A stretch of 64,000 bases of DNA from Vanrija pseudolonga (Eukaryota; Basidiomycota; Tremellomycetes; Trichosporonales; Trichosporonaceae): positions 2,232,001 to 2,296,000 of the forward strand of contig NC_085849.1 of NCBI RefSeq assembly GCF_020906515.1, given 5' to 3'. The notes under the pieces were generated by a model, which was not told the DNA's origin, did not search any database, and saw nothing but the letters and a program-made list of their open reading frames with translations. How positions within the stretch are numbered: position 1 is the stretch's first letter; each line of letters opens with the position of its first letter. This document shows positions 35,062 through 48,851 of this stretch, piece by piece. The translations under genes and the position numbers were made by a program.

Positions 35062-38000
35062 TTATCGAAAGTCGTTGAGACGCTCGACGCGGGGAATAGG
35101 CAGCGGCGGGATGGGCTCGGCTGTCCGCCCAAAGAGCTTGGAGGCGATTAGCGTTGGGCGACGCTTGCGGCCGGTCGTTGGTGTCGTTGGCGGCAGCATC
35201 GACTTGGTTGCAGCCGTGGGCGACGACATACCCACCTCGCTGTAGACGGGGATGGGGGAGGAGGGCGTCTGCGAGAAGACGCTCGGCTCAGCTGGCGTCA
35301 TGGGTCTGCTGGGCGGCGTGCTTGGTCGCGAGATTTGCCGCTCGAGCATGGGCGACATGGCGCGTTCACGGTCCGTAAAGTCCGAGATGGGGCGGGGGGA
35401 TGAGACTTGGGGCGAGAATGTAGCTCGCGGCGGAACGTGGATCGACTCGGGAGGCCCAGCGCGAGAGCTGCTGCCACCGGCGCCGTTGCTGCCATCGCCG
35501 CCACGGGAGAAACCCAGCCACTTGCGCGCAGACGACAAGATTGCCATTCCGTACGACTCTTCTGACGACGTGGTCGACATGGTCCGCGTGAAGGGCTGGT
35601 AGCCTGCCGCCGGGGTCAAGCTTCTCTCCAGTGATGGACGGGCAGATGGCAGTGGTGTCCCGCTGCGGCTCTCAATCGTCTCGAGCTCGTACGTTGACGG
35701 CGTCGCAAGGTCGTGGATGCGGTCGAGGAAGTCGTCGTACTTCTCAATGAGCGAGTTGATATCCTCAGTCCCAAGCTTTGGGGATGTGAGGCCGGTGCCA
35801 GGCTGCTGGCGCCGTTCGTACCACAACTCGGCGCACATTGCCCACTCGGCGCCCATGTCCACCGGGCCGGCCTCGGTGACATAGGGGATGGCCTCGGCTT
35901 CAAACTCGTCGAGGTGGAGCTTGCGCTGCGCCACAAAGCTCTCGATTTCGCTCGGTGCTGTCTGCGGTGGAGGCCACTCGCCTACGGGTGTCTGGGTCTG
36001 GTCAGCACAGCCAAAAGCCGTCGAACTCACTACCAGCGATGTGAGGTAGTCGATCATTGCGTCGGCATTCCGGCGAATGAAGGGCTTAAACACCACAAGG
36101 TCGGGGTGCCGACTGTTCTCATTGTCCGAAAAGAAGGCGAGCGCGTGCAGGACCTTGGCGACGAGAGTGAGCGTGCGCTGCACCTCGAGGGGCAGGAGGC
36201 CGTCTGCCAGGCCAAACAAGTGCGGGCTCATTAACGCGGGACCGATGAGTCGAAGGAAGACAAAGGACGACACAGCCTTGTATCTCAGCAGGCTGGCAGG
36301 TGTCAGTCAAGCATGGATCAGGACCTACTCGTTGTTGTAGTCGTGGAACTCTTTGACAGTGCGGAAGATGTACGCCAGGACGTGGCGGATGAAGCTGGAC
36401 AACGTCAGTGACCGACTTCGGCATGCTGCTTACTCTGGGAAGAGATTGCGGTTCTCTGCACAAATGTCAGCGAGGCCACGTCCATCTGCACTCACCATAC
36501 ATGTCCCTCCAACATGACTCGACGAGGTCGGAGAGCCCCCGCACCGATTGTCGGTTAGTCGACGAGTCACCTGTAGGCCCCGACACGAACGACGAGGTTG
36601 CGATACGCTCATTGACAACCCTCCTGATCGTAGGACCAATCGACACGTCAAGGAACTCCTCACACATCATCCTCATCAGCACTTCTAGCGTCTTGGACAA
36701 TGGCGTGTTGCTCCTGAACAGAGTATTCCCGGCTGCGTTGATCAGCACCACTCGCCCGACTTCCACTCACGAGTCCGCGCCTCCAGACGGCAGGTATCGA
36801 GCACTCTCGGCATGAGTACACCTTCACACAACGCGATTCGACACAGGTGGTCCATCGTCCCTTCCATGAGACCTCGACCGGCCATGACGTGGAGGAATTG
36901 AGAACCCGCATTTGAGTGTGCAAGATCCTGACCCCTCAGTATCGACTCTGTGGCGTCCGAACTATCAGAGCCTACCAATGCTCGGTACTCGTCGAGAGGG
37001 AGGATGTCGATTTCCTGGAACGAGACGCTGAGCCGCATCTCCCCTATCACCCGGCCGCTGAGGGATCGAATTGGAAACCGCTCGTCTGCCACCTTGGCAA
37101 AGTTCGATACCAGTGGCAGATCTACCCGTGCAAAGGGCTCTGACCGCTTGTCCCCTTTACTTCGGAGAAGCAGGAGCGCTGCCATCAGCCACACACGCCC
37201 CGTCACCGCCTACTCACTGCACGTGAAGAATGATGGCGCCTCGGTGAAACCAAACTGTTCGCCCCAGTACGGTGTGCTGTTGGAATTCGGGGCCTTGCTC
37301 CAGCCGGTCCGCGCATAGATATGGTCGTCGAGGAGTCTGAGCGTTGAGCACATGCATACACTGCACACACTCACAGTTCCACTCTCATTCGGTGACGCCA
37401 TGACCACCCCGGGCGGATTGCCGCCTGTTTCCCGAGGGCGTCGACGTCAGACACCTTGCTACTCCTCCCTGGCGATTGCAGCCCAATGGGGACTTCAACC
37501 GTGTACTCTGAAGCCGAGCACTCCTCGGGGCGGTTGGAGATGTCATCCAGCGGTTCGGTCCGTTTCTTCTGCGGCTTGGCCTGTGACTCCTGCAGGTCCA
37601 TGACTCCGATCTTTAAGCGGCGGTGGGTGCGCGTTGCTCTTCGCCCTTCGTTGGGGAGCTTGGCAAGCGACCGGAAAATGACAAACCACTCATCTCGCTC
37701 CAGTTTGGATCGGAATGACAGGTACACGAATGTCTCTGTTTCCTCGACGTCGCCTTGGTAACGGTGGGGCAACATTCTTGAGGGTGGCAACGACTCCATC
37801 TGGCCAGGCGAGGAGGACGTCTTGCTGTGGCTCCGTTGAATCGGCACTCTGGGCGGCAGGCCATCACTGGGTAGGCGTACTGGCTTGGGACCGTGGGTAG
37901 CGAAGGGGGCCGAGTTGAGGAACGGAAACGGTGGGGGTGACGCAAGAATAGCCTTCTCTTGCATGCTCCTGGACAGCTCGTTGAGAATCTGAGGCACTGG

Positions 38001-38754
38001 CGGTGGGGGGTTGACACCCTCGTCTAGTCGAGGGCGCACAGTCACCAATCGAAGGGACAGAGCATGGGTCCTGCCCGCTATTGACGGGTGAATGTGCTGG
38101 ACATCCGACGTGGTCCATCCTTCCTCGGCGTCGATGGACGGGATGAGGTAGGTAAAGGCGATCTTTCTCTGGTCATTGTCAGCCTCGTTGGTATTGTGGC
38201 AGAACTCACCCTTCCGACACGGAACAGCCGCAGCTCGCCGCCATCCCTTCCTCCACCGCCGTTCAACGTCACTGCTACACGCCCAGGAATCCACTGCTCA
38301 GGTAGCTCCCTTTCTTCGCGCGTGGAGACTGCTGCAGCCAGCTTGGCCAGTGTTAGGTTCCCGTACGATCGCCTCGCTGTGGCCGTGCTCAGCAACGAAA
38401 CAGATCCATCGGCACAACTTACACTTCATCGACTTCTTCGTAGCCGACGGTGCCCTCATTGACGCAGACACACGCATGGCCCTCGGCCCAAGGAGGCCGT
38501 CATTCCGATTGGCGAGACAATCGGGCGTGGGCGACAGTACTGAAATCGGAGAAAGTGGTGGTGGAGGAACGGCGTCCGAGCGGTTTCGTGGCCGTCTCTG
38601 CTGCTGCTGCTGCTTGTCAGCTTGGTCGGCCCGCGGCCTGGGCTCGACGACGCACCTGCTCGGGCACACGCTTCTTTGATGGCCCAGCAAGCGACTCTGG
38701 GGTGGTGGTCGAGATGTAGTACTCGATGGGCGTTTCGAAGGACCAGGACGCCAT
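35062..38754 (-). CDS. Ras GTPase-activating protein (PH-like, C2, RasGAP)
   Basis: It switches off a Ras-family GTPase at membranes. Exons: 38754-38656, 38609-38423, 38376-38210, 38168-37375, 37336-37218, 37178-36771, 36732-36496, 36455-36434, 36394-36329, 36292-35062 (1109 aa; 1096 if the in-frame intron at about 36030-35992 is removed). A PH-like region has ELRLFRVGR, KIAFTYLIPSID and FVYLSFRSKLERDEWFVIF. A C2 domain has RRLKIGVMDLQES, RMRVELLLDDHIYARTGW and YWGEQFGF. The RasGAP domain has the Arg finger in NTLFRSNTPLSKTLE, then IGPTIRRVVNE, FIRHVLAYIFRTVKEFHDYN and FVFLRLIGPALMSPHLFGL. The Ser/Pro-rich tail is disordered. PH-C2-RasGAP order is that of SynGAP/RASAL proteins; yeast Bud2 is the closest fungal type I know. 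The target GTPase is unknown. Confidence 0.88.
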
Positions 38755-41636
38755 TGTGCGAGGTGGGGAGTGGGGACAGATGCGTTAAGGTCGAAAGATG
38801 TAGATATGATGCGATGAATTGTTGTTGTTGCCAAGACGAGACTTGTGAGGATGAATGCCCGAGATGCCAGAGTGAGCCGCGTGAGTCGTCGTCGTCGTCG
38901 TCGTCGTTGGTGATGTTGTTGTTGTCGTCCGTGAGCGCACCAGTGAGTGTGAGTTGTGAGCGAGAGTAGGGTGCGTTGTTTGTGCCGTGTTGTTGCGAGA
39001 GAGTGAGTGAGAAGGAGGAGGTGCAAGGAGGTCGTTGTAGGAACAACAGGAAAAGAAAAGACCTAGGCGATGTGGAAGGATGGGCGCGCGCGCAAAGGGC
39101 ACCGCCGCACTGGCACTGACATGGCGCAGGTCGTGGGTGGTGGCCACCGGCCAGCAGTGGGGTGCATGTCGCTGTCGTCGTCGTCGACGAGCAGCCAGCA
39201 GCCAGCAGCCAGCAGCCCGTGGCGCCGCACCCCCGCACGCGCCGCACAAAGGCTCTCTCACTGGCGTCCTAAACCTGGCCTAGGGGATCTGACCTGACTT
39301 TGTCGCCCCCGCAATAGCAACGAGTGAAGGCAACAGCGCATGTCGGGTATCGTCGTGCTGTCGTTTGTCGTCTCACTTGTCGGTCGCCCCCGCGCGCCCC
39401 CGGTTGAGCGCATTGATCGCCCAGCGTGGTCGTGTCTTGCCCCGTCCGCCTGCTCCCCCCCTCGACCCCGTTGCCCAAGGCTGCGCACGGACACGCCCAC
39501 GCACGACGACTCAACAGAGAGAGAGGGTGTGACCCACCCAAAACAACGGGCTTGTTTGCTGCTGGCGCCGCGCACGCCACCCCAGGCAATGCGCCACACT
39601 GCGTCCTCCTCGTGCCAGACGGTGATATCAGACGTGGTGCCCCCGTCGGGACAACGCACCCACCCAACTCCATGTAGACCGAGGGCGATTCAGCCTGTGT
39701 GCGACACCCCGCCACAGTCGCCGCCGTGCGCCGCGCGCCGCAGCGTGGGTCACACGCCGCCAGCCACCAACTCGTCGAGGGACCCACCGTGGTCCCCCGC
39801 CAGCCCAGTCAGCACGAGCTGGTCCGAGCGCAACTCATTAAGCCACGCCTCGACAACCCCTGGCCCTGCACTTTTGCTCTTGCGCACTCGCCCTTTTTGG
39901 TCCACGGCTTCTCTGCACGCTGCCTAGACATACCTTGGTGCCTTTGGGTTTTGTACTGTTCGCACTCGACATGACAAACACACGACCAAGACTTGCCAGG
40001 AATCAAGGCCGGCGCCAGGCCCGTAGACAGCGGTGAGTGGGTGGGGCAGAGTGGAGGTGACGAGGCACTCCGCTGCGCGACTTGTGCCGGTCGAGCGGGC
40101 CGGGTCTCAGTCCACCTCCACTTCCGCTGGCGTCAGGGGTGGAGGGCAAGGAAGGAATGGGTGGAGGGGGCGAGGAAGGGGGAGGCAAGACAACGGCGGC
40201 TGGGGGTCGTGAGGGAAGGGAGAGGGGCAAAGTAAGACAAGACTCGACCTCGGCAGCAGCGCCGAGGTGTGTGGAGGGGGCCATGGTAGCGACAGACCTG
40301 GCCAGCCTATGCACGCGGTAGCCATGCTCCTCTTACAGAGGACGCCTCGAGGTCGCTCGCTGCACCTGCCCAGAAAACGAATGACGAGTCAGATTTCAGT
40401 GCCAGATCCAAGTCACCTTCCAATGACGACACGGAACTGTGCATTTGGATTTTGGCCAGCCGCTACATCGGCGCGACCTCCACTGGGGGGTGATATCTGT
40501 GATGCAGGTCGCCGGAGCGGAGTAAGGAGCAATAAGCCTTTTGGAGTCAGGTTCGGAATTGAAAAGTCATTGCGTGCGCGGATCAGTGGCCGGTGGGTGG
40601 AAGGATGACATTGACTGGCTCGGCGGAGCGAGCGGCCCGGCGCCTGGCTGGGATGCGGCAGTGGAACACCGCTCGGTTGCAGCCAGGCGGCAGGAGGGTA
40701 GGTTACCGCCGTGCCGCAGGCAGGCAGGCATACATCATCATGACACTAAAACCCGCGTACTGGCCGAGCAAGGTCGCTTCTTTTGGCTTTGAATGCATGA
40801 GCGGGGGGCGAGACGAAGAAGTGGACAGTGGACGTCTTGGCCCATGCATGCGCCTAGCCACGAACAGACAGAAAATGTGGTGGATAAGCAGAGTTCAAGT
40901 ACACACTTTAGTCAGCACTGCCAGGCTGTCCTGGCTGGCTGGGTGGCCCGTCGTCATTTGTATCCAGGGAGCCCCAGGATAATGGGGCGGCAATGGCCCA
41001 CAGGCGCACACCAGGCTTGCGGCAGTGACGAAAGTGACGAGGTGGTGCAGCGCGCGCGCGGTCTGCAGGCCGCTTGCCAGCCAGGCAACGCGCTGCATGC
41101 TGACTCTTGTGGCCCACTGACGTCGGCCCCGACGGTCCACCCAGGTGCAGCCAGCCCAGCCAGCCCAGCCAGCTCAGGTGTGACATTATTCCCACCCCCC
41201 CAAATCATCAATCAACTTGGCTGCTGCCCCTGCTATTTCGTCGACGACGCTTAACAAGTCATCGTCACTGCTGGCGGCTGTCCTGCCCCCCTCCCCTCCC
41301 CTGCATCCTTCCCACCCCCGTCTCCTCCTCTCTTCTACATTTGTACATCTCAACAAAGAGGTTGTTCTTCATCTTCTATAACAATCTAGGTGAGTACCAC
41401 TCCCCCTTCCAGGCAGGTCCCATTGCCGCTCCTACCTCCGACTCGGCCCAGCGGCCCGCCCCACAACCATTTTACCAGAGCCAGCCTCAGCGTGCCCTCC
41501 ACCAACGGCGGACCACTACCGGCCGATCAACCGCCCTGTCGCTGACCACCCCCATCTTCCTTCTTTATCATTCCTTCAACCAACCCCCGCATCCTCGGCA
41601 TCATCCACACAGAGACCCGCACAAAAAACAACAAGC
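38755..41636. other. 2.9-kb divergent intergenic region, RasGAP to G6PD
   Basis: No gene is supported in either strand. Near the RasGAP start the sense strand is CT/AC-rich with (GAC)n units (38886-38910). The middle (39300-41000) is mixed and holds Arg/Pro-rich spurious frames. An AGCCC/CCAGC repeat is seen at 41150-41175. The G6PD side from 41280 is pyrimidine-rich, typical of a strong promoter and leader. Confidence 0.55.
41390..41612 (+). other. Possible leader intron in the G6PD 5' UTR
   Basis: A strong donor (ATCTAG then GTGAGTACC) sits at 41390, and an acceptor (CATCCACACAG) ends at 41612, 24 bp before the start codon. A CGCTGACCACC branch-like motif lies between them with no intervening good acceptor near 3'. 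The spacing (223 nt) is larger than coding introns in the window. Only transcripts can confirm it. Confidence 0.3.
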
Positions 41637-43358
41637 ATGACCTCCAAGAAGCGCGGATCCATCCCCTCGATGGAGGCTCTCGGCGACGCCTTTATCGGCG
41701 AGACTGTCTTCGTCGTCCTCGGCGCCTCTGGTGACCTGGCCAAGAAGAAGACGTTCCCCGCCCTCTTCACCCTCTTCCGCCAGGGCCACCTCCCCAGCGA
41801 CATCCACATTGTCGGCTACGCCCGCACCAAGATGACCCCCGAGGAGTTCCAGACCCGTGCCACCTCGTACATCAAGCCCCCCAAGAACAAGGAGCACCAG
41901 GCCGAGTTTGAGACTGCCCTCGCCGGCTTCCACAAGATCCTCTCGTACGTCTCGGGCCCCTACGACCAGGACTCTGGCTACCAGGACCTTGAGAAGCACC
42001 TCCGCGAGATTGAGAGCAAGCGTGCCAAGGGTGAGAAGCGCAACCGCATCTTCTACATGGCTCTGCCCCCGTCGGTCTTTACCGAGGCGGCCGCCGGCCT
42101 CAAGAAGAACAACTACTCTACCGAGGGCGGCAACCGCCTTATCGTCGAGAAGCCCTTCGGCAAGGACCTCGAGTCGTGCCGCGAGATGATGTCGGCCCTC
42201 AAGGCCGAGTGGGCTGAGAGCGAGACGTACCGTATCGACCACTACCTCGGCAAGGAGATGGTCAAGAACCTTCTCGTTCTCCGTTTCGGCAACATTGTCC
42301 TCGACGCCGTCCTCAACAAGAACTCGGTCTCCAACGTCCAGATCACCTTCAAGGAGCCCTTCGGCACCGAGGGCCGTGGCGGCTACTTTGACGAATTTGG
42401 CATCATCCGCGATGTCTGCCAGAACCGTGAGTGTGCTGATGCATACTGAAACGTGTGCTGACATCATCCAGACCTTCTCCAGGCCCTCTCCGTCCTCACC
42501 ATGGAGCGCCCTGTCTCGTTCTCGGCCGAGGACATTCGTGACGAGAAGGTCAAGGTGCTCCGTGCCATCCCCCCCATCAAGCCCCAGGACACTCTCCTCG
42601 GCCAGTACGTTGCCGCCGACGGCAAGCCTGGCTACCTCGACGACGACACTGTCCCCAAGGGCTCGACTTGCCCCACTTTCGCTGCCCTTACCCTCTTCAT
42701 CAACAACCCCCGTTGGGAGGGCGTGCCCTTCATCATGAAGGCCGGCAAGGGTGAGTTATCATGGGTTTGAATGGGTATAACTGACATCTCAGCCCTCAAC
42801 GAAGGCAAGGTCGAGATCCGTGTCCAGTTCAAGGACGTTACCTCGGGTATCTTCACCGACATTGCTCGCGACGAGCTTGTCGTCCGCATTCAGCCCGACG
42901 AGGCCGTCTACCTCAAGCTCAACTCCAAGCTTCCCGGTCTTATCACCAAGGCTGTCCCCACCGAGCTTAACCTCAACTACTCTGAGCGCTTCACCGACGT
43001 CGAGGTCCCCCAGGCGTACGAGGCCCTCATCCTCGACGCTATCAAGGGCGACCGCTCCAACTTCGTCCGTGACGACGAGCTGGACGTTGCCTGGAAGATC
43101 TTCACCCCCATCCTCCACTGGATCGACGGCGTTGACGGTGGCGAGAAGCCCAAGCCTGAGCCTTACGCCTACGGCTCGCGCGGCCCAGCCGACTCGGCTG
43201 CCTTCTCGGCTCGCTACGGCTTCAGGCGCACTGAGGAGGGATCTTAGTGAGTATTTGGTTTTGTGTTTGGTTTTCTCTGTTGTTGTTTTGGTTTTGGAGA
43301 ACAGCACTGACCACCCACCAGCACCTGGCCCGTTACCAGCGTCGCCGCCAACCTGTAA
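41637..43358 (+). CDS. ZWF1: Glucose-6-phosphate 1-dehydrogenase
   Basis: It catalyses the first step of the oxidative pentose phosphate pathway in the cytosol, making NADPH for lipid synthesis and redox defence. Exons: 41637-42426, 42472-42750, 42793-43246, 43322-43358 (519 aa; typical for fungi). Cofactor motif [10 protein letters not shown] (~residues 29-38); EKPFG with [11 protein letters not shown]; substrate motif [13 protein letters not shown] with the catalytic His; [13 protein letters not shown]. The last 12 residues ([11 protein letters not shown] and the preceding Tyr codon) come from a 37-nt final exon. C-ending codons dominate the first exon, consistent with high expression. A leader intron is possible upstream. 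Confidence 0.98.
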
Positions 43359-44162
43359 AAACGGACGGCTCTGTAGCAACCAATCTCATTTCCTAACATT
43401 ACTTGTGAACAATAACAGCTCGCTCGGTCTAAGCGGGCAGGCTGTTTGCGCTCGTGTGAGAGAGAGTGTGTGGCCGCGCTGGTCTCGGGTAAGAGTACGA
43501 GGCGCGTAGCCGGATGACATGTAGAGAGGCACTATGAATATGTTATGTGCCGGTGTGGCGGCGCCGAGTGGAGTGAAGTAGGCGGAGGGAGGTGTGGATG
43601 TTGATGATTAACCTCGGCCATAGAGGTTGATGGCGCCGCGTGGTGGTGATGACTACGGACCACTGACTGGACACGTCCAGGAGGTGAAAGTGGCGCCCGG
43701 AGGTCGGTCCGGCGGAATGTGGGTACCCGAGCGGCGAGCGCTGACGGAGGCGGCGCGCGGCGCGCTGTTCTAGCCGGCGTCATCGCCGTCCCGCGTCGCA
43801 GCGCCGAAGTGCATGGCGCCGAGGCGATAGCAGCGATACCAGGCGCACGTATCAGCGTGCTCGGCGTCCCCGCAACATCAGTCAGCGGTGACACCCTCCG
43901 GCCCAGATCTCGGCCCACTGCCACCCGCCACCCCTCTACACAGGACAAGGCATAGAGTATGAACGGTGGTATGAAAGCATTACTGGAATCTAGAAACATG
44001 AAGCTGCAAGTGGTACAGTGTGAATGATAATGATGATGATGCTGTCTGTCTGTGTGCAGTGAACCCATCTGTCTGTCGTCGTCTCTCTTCTTCTCCGGCG
44101 CACCTCCCGTGCGCCCATCGCACTCCGCACATCCTCCGCCTCTCGCTCCTCAAGCAGCGCAC
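43359..44162. other. 804-bp convergent intergenic region, G6PD to CxxC protein
   Basis: It holds the 3' regions of two genes that point toward each other. No open frame here looks like a protein family, and I see no RNA gene. Confidence 0.5.
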
Positions 44163-45655
44163 TCACGCCGCCCGCTCGGCTGCCTTATCGGGCGGCTTGG
44201 CCTCCTCCTCCTCGTGCGCCTGCCGATGGATAGCGCGGCCGCAGGTACACTTTCCGTGATCGTCGTCGTCGGCACAGTCGTCGTCGCCGTCGAGGTCCTC
44301 GTCGTCGTCGTTGTCATACTCGCCGTCTTCCCCGTCGCTAGAGTGCGAGTGGAAGCGCGAGCGGCCGTGCGTCACGTCGTATGCGCGCGCGCGGAGCTTC
44401 TCGCGCCGCCGGAGCTCGGCCTTGCGCTGCTTGATTGCGCGCTTGCGTGCCGCTTCGGCCCCGTAGAACAGCGCATACTCGCACGACCAGCAGATGTACT
44501 CGTCCTCTGCTGGCCTTTGGGCCGGCTTCTCGCCTCGCGCAGAGAGCACGCGCATCGACGGAGGGAAGAGATAGCGCGTGTGGCTCGGCCACGCGGAGAA
44601 CGGGTTCTCTTGCGGCACTGGGCGCGACGGGCGGTCTGGGGTGGGGTAAGCAATTGGGCAATGATGTGCACGAACACTTGTCCACGTGGTGCGGGTTCCC
44701 CTCGTTGGCGAGCGTCGCCCGCTTCTTCTTCTTTGGCTTCTTCTTGCTCGGCGGTGGTGGAGGATCGGCCTGCGCAGCCTTGGGCTGTTGCTGCTGCTGC
44801 TGCTGCTGTTCGTACTCGTGCTCGGGTGCCGCTGCAGGCGGCGGCTTGGGCTTGTTGGTCGCGAGGACGAGGGCGCGGAGCTGGTCTGCGAGCTTGACGA
44901 GCGCGGCGCGTTCGCGAGCTCTAGCCCTTGCGCGGAGCGACGCTAGTCGTCGTCAGCAAGCAAGCACCACACCACACGCCCAACTCACCCTCGGTTGGGA
45001 TGTCGAGCTCAAAGCTCCCCTCGGGCGCCCAGCCGCCGCGTGCGACGGGCACGCGGTCCGCGCGCAGGCGCTTCCGCCTCGCAAACCCTGTACGCCACCG
45101 CTCCAGCGAGTGGCGGGGCACGGGGGGTTCGTCGGAGCCGTCGCGCCAGCCCGCGGTGTCGGGCGACCAGGAGCCGACGTCCTCGAGCGCCGGCAGGAGG
45201 CGCTCGAACGCGCGCACGTCGGGCAGCGTAGGCGCAGGCTTTGTTGCTGCCGGCTTGGCGGCTGCTTCCACGGCGCCCTGGGCGTCGAGGTACAGCGCGA
45301 CGAGGGACGCCTTGCGCTCCTTGAAGAGCTTGCGGCGGTGAGCAGCGAGCAGGGCGCCCGTCGAGCGCGGAAGCCGGCGCGGGACCGGCACCGGCGCCGC
45401 GTCCTCCTCCCTTGCTGATCGTGGGGGGTTGCGGTCGGCGCCGTCGCGGCCAGTGTCGAGCTCGGCGTCTGAGCCGGGAACGAGCGGCACGGGCACCTTG
45501 CGCTTCTTGCCGCCGGGCTCTTGGGCCATGTCGTCGTCGTCGTCGTCGAGGGACAAGGCCGTCGACGCCGCAGGGCTGAGGGCTGCTGCTGCTGCTGGCG
45601 CTGCTGCTGACACGACGGCAGCGACGCTGCCGCCTGCACCACGAGTGTAGCTCAT
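44163..45655 (-). CDS. Conserved fungal protein of unknown function with a CxxC segment
   Basis: A 468-aa protein I cannot name. Exons: 45655-44989, 44942-44676, 44635-44163. The N-terminus is Ala-rich and acidic (DDDDDDMAQEPGGKKRK), then a basic helical region (AAHRRKLFKERKASLVALYL). A polar middle has a Gln run (EYEQQQQQQQQ) and Lys runs (SKKKPKKKKR). The best conserved-looking part is ENPFSAWPSHTRYLFPPSMR followed by EDEYICWSCEYALFYG and a long basic helix (ARKRAIKQRKAELRRREKL). The tail is very acidic and ends near CTCGRAIHRQ. The two Cys-containing segments could bind zinc together. Nuclear location is suggested by the basic runs. The second intron uses a GTTCGT donor, my weakest junction. 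Confidence 0.7.
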
Positions 45656-46084
45656 GGCGCGGCGGCGGCGGCGGCGAGGGGGTGAGCGGGTGGGTCTGGC
45701 GGCGGGATGGGGTTGCTGCACTTGAATGGTGTGCTGTGTCTGTGAGCCGCTTTTGGGGGAGTGTAAGAGTGAATGGACAGTGTGAATGACTGTGCGCTGT
45801 TCATTGTTCGAGCAGACGAGGCGCGAAGGGGGGCCATGGGCAAGGACATGTAGGCGTGTCGACTTAGGGGGCCAGGGCGCAAAAGACTCCTAGGATATGG
45901 CAGCAAGGTGGCACACTCGTAGGCGTAGGCGGCCGCGTCAGTTCAATTACCGTGGCGCGCGGCAGCAAGCACCCTTAACCTCGCCTCCTCAACTCCTTGT
46001 TTCGGCCTCGCACTCGGCTCGTCACGCAGCATGATGCACACGCTACAACAAGACATGTTCATTGTGTAAGTACTACTGCTACGT
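45656..46084. other. 429-bp intergenic region, nitronate monooxygenase 3' to CxxC gene 5'
   Basis: No gene. It holds the promoter of the CxxC gene (minus) and the 3' end of the nitronate monooxygenase gene. GCGGCGGCGGCGG at 45660-45676 lies just before the CxxC start. Confidence 0.5.

Positions 46085-48851
<2,767 letters not shown>

Noticed and set aside
40593-40982. Possible small gene upstream of G6PD
   Set aside because: No motif, Trp/Arg-rich composition, no conserved-looking segment.
41601-42467. 288-codon minus-strand frame opposite G6PD
   Set aside because: Leu/Val/Glu/Asp-rich antisense product of C-ending codons; the sense strand is clearly G6PD.
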